A stretch of 63,488 bases of DNA from Zoogloeaceae bacterium (GCA_031287525.1 JAITSU010000092.1:1-63488), one strand, 5' to 3'. Shown: positions 41,193-51,370, counted from the first letter of the stretch. Notes: generated from the letters alone by a model not told the origin. A program made the numbers and translations.

Positions 41193-41951
41193 ATGAACAG
41201 AAATTCACGACGAACTCTAATCAAACGCTTGCAGACAGAACTCCCGCGCGGAGCGCCGTTCGAGCTTTCTGCCCTTGAACCGTTCGGGGTATCGCCTCAA
41301 CTCGCCGCCTACTATGCCGAGAGCGGTTGGCTCGTGCGTCTGGGGCAAGGGGTGTATGCTTTTCCGAATGATGCGTTTGATGTTTACGGGGCGCAGATAT
41401 TCCTGCAAAAGCGCGTGTCCGGTCTGCACCTTGGTGGCAGAAGCGCTTTGGTTCTACACGGTGTGCGGCACAACCTTGGGAGCAGGGAGCGTCTGGTATT
41501 GTGGGGTGATGTCCGTTTTGCGTTGCCGACATGGTTCACTGACCGTTTTCCCTCGCGTTATGTCCATGCTCACCTGTTTGACTGGTCGGACAGCGCCTTG
41601 GCAGGCAAGACGCTCGCCACGCCGCCCGACCTGCCCGAAGGGTTGCGCGTTGCCGTCCCTGAACGTGCCGTACTGGAATTACTGTACGAGGCAGGCGTCA
41701 AGCAGAGCCTTGAAGAAGCGCGAAATCTCTTTGATGGTTTGCGCTCACCGCGTCATGAATTGCTCGGACGGTTACTCTCCTGCTGTACCAGCGTAAAGAC
41801 TGTACGCTTGTTTCTCGCCTGGGCGCGGGAAACCGCTGTGGTAGATGTGGATGACTTGCTGACGCGATATCCGATACGCACAGGCAGTGACAAGCGTTGG
41901 ATGAGTCGACTCGCCGATGGCACCCTTTTGAGCCTGAATCCATATGGATAA
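41193..41951 (+). CDS. abiEi: AbiEi-family antitoxin of a type IV toxin-antitoxin system
   Basis: A 252-residue protein. The N-terminal winged-helix region (TLIKRLQTELPRGAPFELSALEPFGVSPQLAAYYAESGWLVRLGQGVYAF in consecutive blocks) is the AbiEi DNA-binding domain. The remainder (LGGRSALVLHGV, VAVPERAVLELLYE) is the antitoxin C-terminal domain. AbiEi represses its own promoter and blocks AbiEii by an uncertain mechanism. Its stop overlaps the toxin start by 8 bp. The ATG at 41193 fits the domain start even though no Shine-Dalgarno is present. Confidence 0.87.
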   Translation: MNRNSRRTLIKRLQTELPRGAPFELSALEPFGVSPQLAAYYAESGWLVRLGQGVYAFPNDAFDVYGAQIFLQKRVSGLHLGGRSALVLHGVRHNLGSRERLVLWGDVRFALPTWFTDRFPSRYVHAHLFDWSDSALAGKTLATPPDLPEGLRVAVPERAVLELLYEAGVKQSLEEARNLFDGLRSPRHELLGRLLSCCTSVKTVRLFLAWARETAVVDVDDLLTRYPIRTGSDKRWMSRLADGTLLSLNPYG

Positions 41952-42867
41952 ACAATACGCGAATACTGTTCGCTTGCTGCTGGCGGTCGCGCCCGAAGTA
42001 TTCGCTAACGACATTTTTGCATTGAAAGGGGGTACAGCAATCAATCTGTTCGTGCAGGAGATGCCGCGCCTGTCGGTTGACCTTGATGTGGTGTACCGTC
42101 CTTGGCATGTGCCGCGCGAGATAGCGTTGAACGCAATCAACGCGGAACTGGACGCTATCGCGCGGCAAGTCGCGCCGCTTGGCGTACAGACACGACGGGT
42201 GCATGGCAAGGCATCCGACGACAGCAAACTGATGGTTGAAAATGATACTAGTCAGGTCAAGATTGAAGTCAACACGGTATTTCGAGGTACGGTGCTGCCG
42301 GTTGAGCGCAAACCGTTGAGCGCGAAAACCGCCGACCTGTTCGCGGTTGAGTTTGCGCTGCCAATCCTTGCGCCCGATGAACTCTATGCGAGCAAATTTG
42401 TCGCCGCGCTGGACAGGCAACATCCACGCGATTTATTTGATGTGTGGCAACTCTTTGAAGCGGGGGGTATTACTGACGGCATGGTTGAGTGCTTCGTCGT
42501 CTATCTCGCCGGTCACAATCGACCGATTCGTGAAGTATTGTTTGGTCACGACAAGGACATTACCTCCGAATATGAACGGGTATTCGTCGGGATGACGGAT
42601 GTTGACGTACCACTGACGACGTTGCTGGAAGCACGCGCACAGCTTCGGCATGAGTTGTCGACGCGGCTGACCGCTGCACACCGGCAATTCCTCTCCGGTT
42701 TTGTACGCGGAAAACCCGACTGGTCACTATTGCAATGCCAACACGCGGCAGACCTGCCGGCGTTGCGCTGGAAACTCGACAATCTTGAGACTTTCCGCAA
42801 GCGCAGATTTGATGATTTTATCGAGCAGGCTACCGCGCTCGAAGCAAGGCTGAACCGCCAGACATAG
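41944..42867 (+). CDS. abiEii: AbiEii-family nucleotidyltransferase toxin
   Basis: A 307-residue nucleotidyltransferase-fold toxin. The GG(S/T) motif is FALKGGTAINLF (about residues 25-36), and the metal-binding D-x-D is in RLSVDLDVVY (about 43-52). KIEVNTVFRG and APDELYASKFVAALDRQHPRDLFD supply further conserved residues. Related toxins add nucleotides to tRNA acceptor ends, causing reversible growth arrest and phage abortive infection. It is encoded directly after the antitoxin with an 8-bp overlap, so the pair looks intact and functional. Confidence 0.88.
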   Translation: MDKQYANTVRLLLAVAPEVFANDIFALKGGTAINLFVQEMPRLSVDLDVVYRPWHVPREIALNAINAELDAIARQVAPLGVQTRRVHGKASDDSKLMVENDTSQVKIEVNTVFRGTVLPVERKPLSAKTADLFAVEFALPILAPDELYASKFVAALDRQHPRDLFDVWQLFEAGGITDGMVECFVVYLAGHNRPIREVLFGHDKDITSEYERVFVGMTDVDVPLTTLLEARAQLRHELSTRLTAAHRQFLSGFVRGKPDWSLLQCQHAADLPALRWKLDNLETFRKRRFDDFIEQATALEARLNRQT

Positions 42868-42936
42868 CGCATTACCCGACTCCGTATCAGATTGGGTTGC
42901 GTTTCGCTTACTCAAACTACGCTTGCTGCCGGATAG

Positions 42937-43302
42937 TCAGGAAATTTTCTGGTTGTTCGCACTCAAATCGGATATGTGTTTAATTGTTCCTGTTAATTTG
43001 CAGCACCACTTGCATTCAGGATATTCCTTCTGCCAGTCATCGGGCGTCCTGATTGCCATACCATCTGCAATGAGAAAATCTGGCACGTCCTCTACAAAAT
43101 TTCCATCTTTATCGGAATGTCCTTCCCAATCTTCCTCATAGATACCGATTTCCATGCCCTCATGAAAAGTGATTGTCTCTCTCGCAGAGTTCACTTTGTA
43201 ATCTTCTTTTGAGCGCAACACCAAATCATGGTCAACCTGTTCATTGAAATCGACGCGAATACGAGGACGGTCAAGATTGGTTTCAATAAATTGTTTTTCC
43301 AT
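42937..43302 (-). CDS. Small acidic protein of unknown function
   Basis: A 121-residue soluble protein, not recognised. It is rich in D, E and K, with the blocks RPRIRVDFNEQVDHDLVLRS and EIGIYEEDWEGHSDKDGNF, and a C-terminal ECKWCCKLTGTIKHI with three cysteines that could bind metal. AAGGAAAATCTG precedes the ATG at 43302, so it is probably translated. It is A+T-rich, convergent with the AbiE pair, and flanked by repeat debris. Proteins of this size and charge beside toxin systems are sometimes immunity proteins, but nothing here proves it. Confidence 0.6.
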   Translation of the reverse strand: MEKQFIETNLDRPRIRVDFNEQVDHDLVLRSKEDYKVNSARETITFHEGMEIGIYEEDWEGHSDKDGNFVEDVPDFLIADGMAIRTPDDWQKEYPECKWCCKLTGTIKHISDLSANNQKIS

Positions 43303-43362
43303 CAGATTTTCCTTGTTTTTTCAAGTTCTTGCGTGCTTTTCCGATGTTGGTTTTGATTCCTG

Positions 43363-43525
43363 TTAACTGACCCCTGCATCACTGTTGCCACCGCCCCCAA
43401 GAATGAACGCGCTCCCCAGATATTCTTCCCAGTCGGGTTTTTTGCCTGACAACACCATGCCGCTGATGACGCCGACTACGGGGATGAGCCGGGAGGAGAG
43501 AGAAGATACGGTGATGGGCAGACGC
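43363..43525 (-). pseudogene. C-terminal remnant of an EamA/DMT-family transporter
   Basis: Read on the minus strand, a frame without a start ends at the TAA at 43363-43365 and reads SSRLIPVVGVISGMVLSGKKPDW, then LGSAFILGGG. This is the pattern of the last two helices of EamA drug/metabolite transporters (liPvvgv-s-l-lGE-p-w, then lgaalIl-Gv). It is joined in another frame to the DUF4197 remnant upstream. Confidence 0.5.
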
Positions 43526-43537
43526 AAAGCCTGCGCC

Positions 43538-43657
43538 CTTGTTCAGCGTTTCGCGCAAACCGGCAATGGCGTCGCGGTTGGAAAGACTGGCGAGATCAGC
43601 CGCATGGATGAAGGCGGGGAACAGGCAGAAACCAAGGGTGACGAGCAGGCGTGACAT
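43538..43657 (-). pseudogene. N-terminal remnant of a DUF4197-family exported protein
   Basis: The product starts with a signal peptide (MSRLLVTLGFCLFPAFIHA) and DLASLSNRDAIAGLRETLNKGA, the conserved start of DUF4197 proteins. After about 40 residues the homology stops, and the frame continues into the complementary reading of the EamA remnant. The remaining 180 or so residues of the family are missing. A fair GGAG precedes the ATG. Confidence 0.6.
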
Positions 43658-43689
43658 GGCGGGGACTCCTGTGTAAAAACTCCCGCGAA

Positions 43690-44934
43690 TTATGAACGGT
43701 AATCGGCGTTGATTTTGACATAATCGTAGGAGAGGTCGCAGGTGTACACGGTTGCCGTCTCCGCGCCGCGTCCCAAATCCACGCGCACGGTGATTTCCGG
43801 CGCGCGCATGATGGCGGCGCCGTCATCTTCGCGGTAGCTGCTGGCGCGACCGCCGTGTTCGGAAACCAGCGCCGATTTTTCCTGAGATGCCAACCAGACT
43901 TTGACGTTTTCCACATCAAGATCGGTGATGCCCGCGTAGCCGATGGCGGCGAGGATGCGTCCCAGATTGGGGTCGGAGGCAAAGAAAGCGGTTTTCACCA
44001 GCGGCGAATGGGCGATGGCGTAGGCGACCAGACGGCATTCTGCGCGGGTTTTGCCGCCAAGAACGGTTATGGTGATGAATTTGGTCGCGCCTTCGGCGTC
44101 GCGCACGATGGCTTCCGCCAGTTGGCGGGCGACGAGGGTCAGCGCCGCCTTGACTTCGTTCCAGTCCGCTTCCGCGCCGCTTGTGAAGGTGTGCTCGCCT
44201 TTTCCGGTCGCCATCATGATGAAGGAATCATTGGTCGAGGTATCGCCATCGACGGTGATACAGTTAAACGAGGCGTCGGCGGCTTCTTTGACCAGCGTGT
44301 CGAGCAGCGGTTGGGCGATGGCGGCGTCGGTTGCCAGAAAGCCCAGCATGGTCGCCATGTTGGGGCGAATCATGCCCGCGCCTTTGGAAATTCCGGTGAC
44401 GGTGAGCCGCTTGCCGCCAATCACGAACTGGCGCGAAACCGCCTTGGCGACGGTATCAGTGGTCATGATGGCATGTGCCGCGTCATGCCAGTGGTTGTCC
44501 GCAAGCGTGTCTTTGGCGGCGGGCAGCCCCGCAATCAGGCGGTCAGTCGGCAAGGGTTCCTGAATTACGCCCGTGGAAAAAGGCAACACCTGACAGGCGG
44601 CGACGCCCAGCAATTGCCCCACGGCGGCGCAGGTCGCTTCCGCCGCCTGCCGCCCCGCCTCGCCCGTACCCGCGTTGGCGATGCCCGTGTTGATGACGAG
44701 GGCGCGAATGTTGTTGGTCGAGGCGGTCGCCAGATGCGCGCGGCAAACATACACCGGCGCGGCGCAAAATCGGTTCTGGGTGAACACGCCCGCCACCGTG
44801 CTTCCGGCGGCAAGCTCAATCAGGGTCAAATCTTTTCGCCCCGGCTTGCGGATTCCGGCTTCGGTCATGCCAAGACGAACCCCGGCAACAGGGAACAAGG
44901 CTTCAGGGGCGGGAGTGGTGTAATTTACAGGCAT
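43690..44934 (-). CDS. argJ: Bifunctional ornithine acetyltransferase / N-acetylglutamate synthase ArgJ
   Basis: A 414-residue enzyme of arginine synthesis that recycles the acetyl group from N-acetylornithine to glutamate. The autocleavage site is intact: [15 protein letters not shown], where the Thr of ATML is the new N-terminal nucleophile. [18 protein letters not shown] at the N-terminus and a C-terminal [12 protein letters not shown] match the family. The length is normal. It lies downstream of secA on the same strand, separated by a repeat element. Confidence 0.95.
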   Translation of the reverse strand: MPVNYTTPAPEALFPVAGVRLGMTEAGIRKPGRKDLTLIELAAGSTVAGVFTQNRFCAAPVYVCRAHLATASTNNIRALVINTGIANAGTGEAGRQAAEATCAAVGQLLGVAACQVLPFSTGVIQEPLPTDRLIAGLPAAKDTLADNHWHDAAHAIMTTDTVAKAVSRQFVIGGKRLTVTGISKGAGMIRPNMATMLGFLATDAAIAQPLLDTLVKEAADASFNCITVDGDTSTNDSFIMMATGKGEHTFTSGAEADWNEVKAALTLVARQLAEAIVRDAEGATKFITITVLGGKTRAECRLVAYAIAHSPLVKTAFFASDPNLGRILAAIGYAGITDLDVENVKVWLASQEKSALVSEHGGRASSYREDDGAAIMRAPEITVRVDLGRGAETATVYTCDLSYDYVKINADYRS

Positions 44935-44940
44935 GATGTT

Positions 44941-45054
44941 CAGGTATCAGGTGTTCAGGTGACAGGTAACAGGGATCAGGTGGCAGGTGTTTGGGGGTCA
45001 GTATTACCGGCGGCTTCGCCGCCGCAAATGACTGTCACCTGCTCCCTGATTCCT
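44941..45054. repeat. Inverted CAGGTGACAGG-type repeat element between secA and argJ
   Basis: The left end is CAGGTATCAGGTGTTCAGGTGACAGG; the right end is its approximate complement (CTGTCACCTGCTCCCTGATTCCTGTCA). Between them is GGCGGCTTCGCCGCC, a perfect hairpin. The same plan (G+C hairpin between CAGGTG-type inverted ends) occurs at 54866-55008. Confidence 0.65.
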
Positions 45055-45055
45055 G

Positions 45056-47770
45056 TCAAGCCAGTTTTCCGTGGCAATGTTTGTACTTTTTGCCGCTGCC
45101 GCAGGGACAGGGGTCGTTGCGACCGACTTTGGGGTCGGCGTGGGCGGGGCGCTGTTTGTGTTCTTCGCCCTTGTCCAGCGCCTCGTCGTAACCGGCATGG
45201 TGGTACTGCACGTTTTCCACGGCTTCCGGCTGCGCGGCTTCTTCCACGTCGGCCTGGGTGCGAACCTGCACGGTCATCAGTACCTTGGTGACTTCATTCC
45301 GCACGATGTCGAGCAGACTTTCAAACAACTCGAAGGATTCGCGCTTGTATTCCTGCTTGGGATTTTTCTGGGCATAGCCGCGCAGACCGATGCCCTGGCG
45401 CAGGTGGTCAAGAGCGCCCAAATGCTCGCGCCAATGCGTGTCCAGACTTTGCAGCATGACATTGCGCTCAAACTGGTGGAACACCTCTGCCCCGACCAGC
45501 GCGACCTTGGCGGCATAAAGCTCGTCCGCGAGTTTAATCAGGCGTTCGAGCATATCCACGTCAGTCAGCGTCGTGTCCTGCGTAATCCATTGACCCACCG
45601 GCGCTTCCAGCAGGAAATCGCTGGAAAGCGCACGCTCCAGCGCGGGGATGTCCCATTGTTCTTCAACAGAGTCTTCCGGCACGAAGCGGCGGAACAGGTC
45701 GGCAAGCACACCGTGGCGCATGGCGGTCACGGTTTCGGAAATGTCCGTGCTTTCCAGCAATTCATTGCGTTGGGCATAAACGACCTTGCGCTGGTCGTTG
45801 GCAACATCGTCGTATTCAAGCAGTTGTTTGCGGATGTCGAAGTTGCGACCTTCCACCTTGCGTTGGGCGGATTCCAGCGAGCGGGTGACGAGCGGATGTT
45901 CGATGGCTTCGCCTTCGGGCATTTTCAGGCGTTCCATGATGCCGCGCAGACGTTCGCCCGCGAAAATACGCAACAGGGAATCGTCCAGCGACAGATAAAA
46001 ACGCGAAGAACCGGCGTCGCCCTGACGGCCGGCGCGACCGCGCAACTGGTTGTCGATGCGGCGGGATTCATGCCGTTCGGAAGCGATGATGCGTAAACCC
46101 CCTGCCGCCAGTACCTGCTCGTGCAACGCCTGCCATTCGGCTTTCAGGTCGGCGATTTTCTTTTCTTTTTCGATGTCGGAAAGGTTCTCGTCCGCTTTGA
46201 TGGCTTCGGTGGGCTTTTCGATATTGCCGCCCAACACGATGTCCGTACCCCGCCCCGCCATGTTGGTGGCGACGGTAATCACGCCGGGACGCCCCGCCTG
46301 CGCCACGATGTCCGCTTCGCGGGCGTGTTGCTTGGCGTTCAGGAGTTGATGCGGCAGCTTTTCCTTGTCGAGCAGACGCGAAATCAGTTCGGAAGATTCG
46401 ATGGAAGTCGTGCCCAGCAACACCGGCTGCCCGCGTCCGTGACATTCCTTTACGTCGGCAATAATCGCCTTGTGTTTTTCATCGGCGGTCTTGAACACCT
46501 GATCGTTGAAATCCTGCCGCACCATCGGGCGGTGGGTGGGAATCACCACGGTTTCCAGACCGTAAATCTGATGGAATTCGTAAGCTTCGGTATCCGCCGT
46601 GCCGGTCATGCCCGCGAGCTTTTTGTACATGCGAAAATAATTCTGGAAGGTAATCGAAGCCATCGTCTGGTTTTCGTTCTGGATGGGTACGCCTTCCTTG
46701 GCTTCCACCGCCTGATGCAACCCGTCCGACCAGCGCCGCCCGGTCATCTTGCGACCATTGTGTTCATCAATAATGATGACTTCGCCATCTTCCACCACAT
46801 ATTGCTGGTCTTTGAGGAACAGGGTATGCGCTTTCAGGGCGGCGTTCAGGTGATGCATCAGCCCGATGTTGGCGGCTTCGTACAGGCTGCGACCATCGGT
46901 GAGCAGCCCCATGTTCACGAGGATTTGTTCGGCGTGTTCATGCCCTTCCTCGCTGAAATGCACCTGATGCCCTTTCTCATCCACCCAGTAATCGCCGGGC
47001 GCTTTTTCTTCCGGCGCACGGGTCAACAGCGGCACAACCTTGTCGATTCGCACATACAGGTCGGTGCGGTCTTCCGCCTGACCGGAAATAATCAGCGGCG
47101 TTCTCGCCTCGTCAATCAGGATGGAATCCACCTCGTCCACGATGGCATAATTCAGCCCCCGCTGCACACGCTCATTCGGGTTGTAAACCATGTTGTCGCG
47201 CAGATAGTCGAAGCCGAATTCGTTGTTCGTGCCGTAAGTGATGTCCGACGCATAGGCTTCCTGCTTGGCGGCGTGTTCCATCTGCGAAAGATTGACGCCC
47301 ACGGAAAGCCCCAGAAAACGGTGCAAACGCCCCATCCACGCCGCGTCGCGGCTGGCGAGATAATCATTGACGGTGATGATGTGCACGCCCTTGCCGGAAA
47401 TGGCATTCAGATAGGCGGGCAGGGTCGCCACCAGCGTTTTGCCCTCGCCGGTCCGCATTTCCGCAATTTTGCCGAAATGCAGCACCATGCCGCCAATCAA
47501 CTGCACGTCGAAATGGCGCATCCCCAACACCCGCTGGCTCGCCTCGCGCACTACCGCGAACGCTTCCGGCAGCAGGTCTTCCAGACTCTCGCCCTCACCA
47601 TTCGCGTAACGCTTTTTGAATTCATCCGTCTTCGCCCGCAACGCCTCGTCAGAGAGCGCGGCAATGCCTGCTTCCAGCGCGTTAATGCGGCGTACCGTCT
47701 GGGTATATTGTTTAATCAGCCGGTCATTGCGGCTGCCGAAAATTTTTTTGAGTAAGCCAGAAATCATCAT
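45056..47770 (-). CDS. secA: Protein translocase ATPase SecA
   Basis: A 904-residue motor that drives preproteins through SecYEG. The N-terminal ATPase domain has Walker [18 protein letters not shown] (about residues 102-118) and [16 protein letters not shown]. The preprotein cross-linking, helical wing and scaffold domains follow. The second ATPase domain has [13 protein letters not shown] and [10 protein letters not shown]. The C-terminal zinc-binding SEC-C motif ([16 protein letters not shown]) is complete, so SecB binding is expected. ATG at 47770 or the next codon starts the protein. Confidence 0.97.
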   Translation of the reverse strand: MMISGLLKKIFGSRNDRLIKQYTQTVRRINALEAGIAALSDEALRAKTDEFKKRYANGEGESLEDLLPEAFAVVREASQRVLGMRHFDVQLIGGMVLHFGKIAEMRTGEGKTLVATLPAYLNAISGKGVHIITVNDYLASRDAAWMGRLHRFLGLSVGVNLSQMEHAAKQEAYASDITYGTNNEFGFDYLRDNMVYNPNERVQRGLNYAIVDEVDSILIDEARTPLIISGQAEDRTDLYVRIDKVVPLLTRAPEEKAPGDYWVDEKGHQVHFSEEGHEHAEQILVNMGLLTDGRSLYEAANIGLMHHLNAALKAHTLFLKDQQYVVEDGEVIIIDEHNGRKMTGRRWSDGLHQAVEAKEGVPIQNENQTMASITFQNYFRMYKKLAGMTGTADTEAYEFHQIYGLETVVIPTHRPMVRQDFNDQVFKTADEKHKAIIADVKECHGRGQPVLLGTTSIESSELISRLLDKEKLPHQLLNAKQHAREADIVAQAGRPGVITVATNMAGRGTDIVLGGNIEKPTEAIKADENLSDIEKEKKIADLKAEWQALHEQVLAAGGLRIIASERHESRRIDNQLRGRAGRQGDAGSSRFYLSLDDSLLRIFAGERLRGIMERLKMPEGEAIEHPLVTRSLESAQRKVEGRNFDIRKQLLEYDDVANDQRKVVYAQRNELLESTDISETVTAMRHGVLADLFRRFVPEDSVEEQWDIPALERALSSDFLLEAPVGQWITQDTTLTDVDMLERLIKLADELYAAKVALVGAEVFHQFERNVMLQSLDTHWREHLGALDHLRQGIGLRGYAQKNPKQEYKRESFELFESLLDIVRNEVTKVLMTVQVRTQADVEEAAQPEAVENVQYHHAGYDEALDKGEEHKQRPAHADPKVGRNDPCPCGSGKKYKHCHGKLA

Positions 47771-47912
47771 GTAATGCGCTTACGCGCCCTTGACAGCAAA
47801 ACGGGGATTCTAGCATGTGAACCGGCGCGGAAATTTTACGGGACGGCATCGCGAAGAAAATTCCCGAAGGCGCGGTGTAGAATCAAAACATAACCCTCAC
47901 CGGAGTTTCATC

Positions 47913-48464
47913 ATGCGTTCATGGCTGTTTTTCCTGCTGCTGTTCATGTTGGGCGGCTGCGCCTCGCAGGGGCCAATCGTCAATGCCCAACACCGTTCCG
48001 ACGCCGATTTTACCCGCTACCGCAGTTTCGCCTTCTTCACGCCTTTGGGCACGGACAAGGCGGATTATGCCTCGTTGCGTTCGCAATACCTGAAAAAAGA
48101 AACCCGCGCCGCGCTGGAAGCGCGCGGATTCAGCTACACCACCGGGAATCCCGGACTGCTCATCAATTTCCGCTCTGAAGTGCATGAGCGCAGCGCCCCT
48201 TCCGCCACCCTGTTCGGCGGCTTCGGGCGCAGACGTTTCGGCTTTGGCATGGGCTACGAATGGCGACGCGACGACATCAATTTCTATCAGGAAGAAGAAC
48301 TGACCGTGGAGGTCATTGACGCGAAAACCAGAGAAGTCCTCTGGGAAGCCAAAGCCATCGACCGCGCGTGGGAAGACAACCGGAAAGAACTGGAGCCCTC
48401 GGTCAGGATTGCCGTGGAGAAAATTTTTAACCAGTTTCCCGAACCGCAAAAAACCAACCCGTAA
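47913..48464 (+). CDS. DUF4136-family lipoprotein
   Basis: A 183-residue outer-envelope lipoprotein. The lipobox LGGC ends a typical signal sequence (MRSWLFFLLLFMLGGC, Cys16). DADFTRYRSFAFF, the aromatic F-F ahead of TPLG, and the C-terminal AVEKIFNQFP are typical of DUF4136, whose role is unknown. ATG at 47913 gives the signal peptide its normal length. It is transcribed away from secA, from the short gap they share. Confidence 0.85.
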   Translation: MRSWLFFLLLFMLGGCASQGPIVNAQHRSDADFTRYRSFAFFTPLGTDKADYASLRSQYLKKETRAALEARGFSYTTGNPGLLINFRSEVHERSAPSATLFGGFGRRRFGFGMGYEWRRDDINFYQEEELTVEVIDAKTREVLWEAKAIDRAWEDNRKELEPSVRIAVEKIFNQFPEPQKTNP

Positions 48465-48554
48465 TTCCCACAAACGGTTTGCCGGATTTGAGGATGCCGA
48501 AGGCGACATGAATGAGCTTACAGGTGTTTCACGGCGTTTTTACCGCGCAAGATT

Positions 48555-48583
48555 TTTACATGCCGGGGCGCTTGGCGTATAAT
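48555..48583 (+). promoter_or_regulatory. Strong sigma-70 promoter for petABC
   Basis: TTTACA (48555-48560), a 17-bp spacer and TATAAT (48578-48583) lie 44 bp upstream of petA. The -10 is perfect and the -35 matches four of six positions. Confidence 0.75.
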
Positions 48584-48626
48584 TGCGCGGTTCAGTTCAA
48601 CCAGGACATTTCCAGGGGTTAGCGTT

Positions 48627-49232
48627 ATGAGTGATCAAGGCAAGATGGACTGTGGCAGGCGGCGACTGATTGTCGCCACTTCCGCAGTGGGGGGGGTAGG
48701 CGTTCTGGCGGCGGCGGTGCCGTTCGTTTCCTCCATGCTGCCGTCCGAACGGGCGAAAGCGGCAGGTGCGCCGGTCGAGGCGGACATCAGCAAGCTGGAA
48801 TCCGGTCAGATAATGACCGTGGAATGGCGCGGCAAGCCGGTGTGGATTATCAATCGCACGCCGGAAATGCTGGCTTCCCTGAAGCTGGTCGAAGGCGATC
48901 TCGCCGATCCGCCGTCCGAAAAATCCATTCAGCCGGAATACTGCAAGAACGAAACCCGTTCCCTTGCGGGCAAGAAGCCGGAGATTCTGGTGGTGGTCGG
49001 TATCTGTACCCATCTGGGCTGCTCGCCGTCTTCCAAATTCAAGCCGGGCGCGGAAGAAGGCATGACTGCCGACTGGAAGGGCGGTTTCCTCTGCCCCTGC
49101 CACGGCTCCACCTTCGACCTGGCGGGGCGCGTGTTCAAGAACAAACCCGCGCCGACCAATCTGGACATCCCGCCGTATCGCTATCTTTCCGATACCCGCA
49201 TCCTCATCGGCGAAGACACTCAGGGGGCTTAA
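48627..49232 (+). CDS. petA: Ubiquinol-cytochrome c reductase Rieske iron-sulfur subunit
   Basis: A 201-residue subunit of the cytochrome bc1 complex that passes electrons from quinol to cytochrome c1. A Tat-like double-arginine start (CGRRRLIVATSAVGGVGVLAAAVP) forms the membrane anchor. The [2Fe-2S] ligands are in CTHLGCSP and CPCHGS. First gene of petABC, behind a strong promoter. Confidence 0.96.
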   Translation: MSDQGKMDCGRRRLIVATSAVGGVGVLAAAVPFVSSMLPSERAKAAGAPVEADISKLESGQIMTVEWRGKPVWIINRTPEMLASLKLVEGDLADPPSEKSIQPEYCKNETRSLAGKKPEILVVVGICTHLGCSPSSKFKPGAEEGMTADWKGGFLCPCHGSTFDLAGRVFKNKPAPTNLDIPPYRYLSDTRILIGEDTQGA

Positions 49233-49235
49233 AAC

Positions 49236-50612
49236 ATGGCTAGCAACAGCAATTACGAAAAATTCAAATCCGACGGCTCGCTCCTTCAGAACGCGCTGGA
49301 ATGGGTGGACGCCCGCTTTCCGCTGACTTCCTTGTGGAAGGCGCATCTGTCCGAATACTACGCGCCGAAGAATTTCAACTTCTGGTATTACTTCGGTTCG
49401 CTGGCGCTTCTGGTGCTGGTGATGCAGGTCGTGACCGGCATCTTTCTGGCGATGAACTACAAGCCGGACGCGTCCCTGAACGCCGTCGGCGTGCCGGTCG
49501 CCTTCGCCAGTCTGAACTACATCACGCATGACGTGAGCTGGGGCTGGTTGATTCGCAACATGCACTCCACCGGCGCTTCCGCTTTCTTCATCGTGGTGTA
49601 TCTGCACATGTTCCGTGGAATGCTCTACGGTTCTTATCGCAAACCGCGCGAACTGCTCTGGATTTTCGGCGTCCTGATTTTCCTCTGCCTGATGGCGGAA
49701 GCCTTCATGGGCTATCTGCTGCCCTGGGGTCAAATGTCCCTGTGGGGGGCGCAGGTGATTGTCAATCTGTTCAGCGCCATTCCTTTGGTCGGCGACCCGC
49801 TTTCCATCTGGATTCGCGGTGACTTTGTGGTGGGCGACGCGACCCTGAACCGTTTCTTCGCCTTCCATGTGGTCGCTGTTCCGCTGGTGTTGATTGGTCT
49901 GGTGGCGGCGCACGTTCTGGCGTTGCACGAAGTCGGCTCGAACAATCCTGACGGCATCGAAATCAAGAAAGTGGTCAACGAAAAGGGTATTCCGCTGGAC
50001 GGCATCCCCTTCCATCCCTACTACACGGTAAAAGACATCGTGGGGGTGACGGTGTTTCTGGCGCTGTTCTCCTTCGTGGTGTTCTTCTGGCCGGAAGGCG
50101 GCGGTTACTTCCTGGAATACAACAACTTCTTCCAGGCTGACCCGATGAAGACGCCAGCGCACATCGCGCCAGTGTGGTACTTCACCCCCTTCTATTCGAT
50201 GCTGCGGGCGATGGTGTGGAACTTCTTCTGGCTGCCTGCCAAGTTCTGGGGCGTTGTGGCGATGGGCGGCGGCGTGGTCATTCTGGCGTTCCTGCCTTGG
50301 CTTGACCGTTCGCCGGTGAAATCCATCCGCTATCGCGGCCCGATTTACAAGACCCTGCTGGCCATCTTTGTGTTCACCTTCCTGGTGTTGGGCTTCCTGG
50401 GTACAAAAGTGCCGGGCTACTATTTCTTCGGCTATGCGCCCGCCACGAATCCTGATGGCACGGAGATTTTCAGCCTGTTGAATTACCTGTTGTCGGGTGA
50501 TCTCATCGCGCAGGTGTTCACCGTCTATTACTTCCTGTTCTTCATCACCATGCCCTGGTGGTCGAGAGTGGATTCATACAAAACTGAACCGGAAAGGGTC
50601 ACCTGGAAATGA
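49236..50612 (+). CDS. petB: Cytochrome b of the bc1 complex
   Basis: A 458-residue, eight-helix membrane protein that carries hemes bL and bH and both quinone sites. HSTGASAFFIVVYLHMFRG and FHVVAVPLVLIGLVAAHVLALHEVGSNNP supply the heme histidines. The Qo-site motif is intact as GYLLPWGQMS. The length suits the single-chain, betaproteobacterial form with a long C-terminal part. It starts 4 bp after petA and overlaps petC. Confidence 0.96.
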   Translation: MASNSNYEKFKSDGSLLQNALEWVDARFPLTSLWKAHLSEYYAPKNFNFWYYFGSLALLVLVMQVVTGIFLAMNYKPDASLNAVGVPVAFASLNYITHDVSWGWLIRNMHSTGASAFFIVVYLHMFRGMLYGSYRKPRELLWIFGVLIFLCLMAEAFMGYLLPWGQMSLWGAQVIVNLFSAIPLVGDPLSIWIRGDFVVGDATLNRFFAFHVVAVPLVLIGLVAAHVLALHEVGSNNPDGIEIKKVVNEKGIPLDGIPFHPYYTVKDIVGVTVFLALFSFVVFFWPEGGGYFLEYNNFFQADPMKTPAHIAPVWYFTPFYSMLRAMVWNFFWLPAKFWGVVAMGGGVVILAFLPWLDRSPVKSIRYRGPIYKTLLAIFVFTFLVLGFLGTKVPGYYFFGYAPATNPDGTEIFSLLNYLLSGDLIAQVFTVYYFLFFITMPWWSRVDSYKTEPERVTWK

Positions 50613-51370
50613 AAACCATGCGTAACCTGAAAACTTTGTTGGCGGCGCTGCTGTTCGCGCCCGCGCTGGCGCTTGCTGCGGAAGGGGTGCATCTGGATCG
50701 CGCGCCGGATGTTTCCGGCGACAAGGCCGCCCTGCAAAACGGCGCCAAACTGTTCGTGAATTACTGCCTCTCCTGCCACGGCGCCAGCGCCCTGCGCTAC
50801 AACCGGCTGCTGGATTTGGGGCTGACCGAACAGCAGGTCATCGACAATCTGATGTTCACCACCGACAAAATCGGTGATCAGATGACGGTGGCGCTGCGCC
50901 CTGCCGACGCCAAAAAATGGTTCGGTGTCGTGCCGCCTGACCTGTCCATCGTCGCCCGCGCCCGCGCTTCCGCCGATGGCAGCGGCGCGGACTGGTTGTA
51001 CACCTATCTGCGGAGTTTCTACCGTGACGAAACCCGTCCGACCGGCTGGAACAACGTGATTTTCCCCAACGTCGGTATGCCGCACATTTTCTTTGAATTG
51101 CAAGGCGAACAGGTGTTGGAAACCGAAAAAGCGCAACGCGACGGCAAGGAAGTCGAGGAGCACAAACTGGCGCTGACGCCCAATACCGACGCGCTTTCCG
51201 TCGAAGAATACGACAAACAGGTCGCTGATCTGGTCGGCTTTCTGGTCTGGATGAGCGACCCGGAAGCCGAATTCAGAAAACAACTGGGTGTCGGTGTGCT
51301 GCTGTTCCTGGCTGTGCTGTTTGTCTTTGCCTATGCCTTGAAGAAGGAATTCTGGAAAGACGTGCATTAA
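50609..51370 (+). CDS. petC: Cytochrome c1
   Basis: A 253-residue periplasmic cytochrome anchored by a C-terminal helix (LLFLAVLFVFAYAL). The signal peptide ends ALA. The heme-binding site is C53-x-x-C56-H57 (CLSCHG). The axial Met lies in VGMPHIFFELQG. It overlaps petB by 4 bp and completes petABC. Confidence 0.95.
   Translation: MKTMRNLKTLLAALLFAPALALAAEGVHLDRAPDVSGDKAALQNGAKLFVNYCLSCHGASALRYNRLLDLGLTEQQVIDNLMFTTDKIGDQMTVALRPADAKKWFGVVPPDLSIVARARASADGSGADWLYTYLRSFYRDETRPTGWNNVIFPNVGMPHIFFELQGEQVLETEKAQRDGKEVEEHKLALTPNTDALSVEEYDKQVADLVGFLVWMSDPEAEFRKQLGVGVLLFLAVLFVFAYALKKEFWKDVH

Noticed and set aside
47784-47812. TTGACA followed by TAGCAT in the secA / DUF4136 gap
   Set aside because: Spacing of 15 bp is too short and the position relative to the DUF4136 gene is not decisive.
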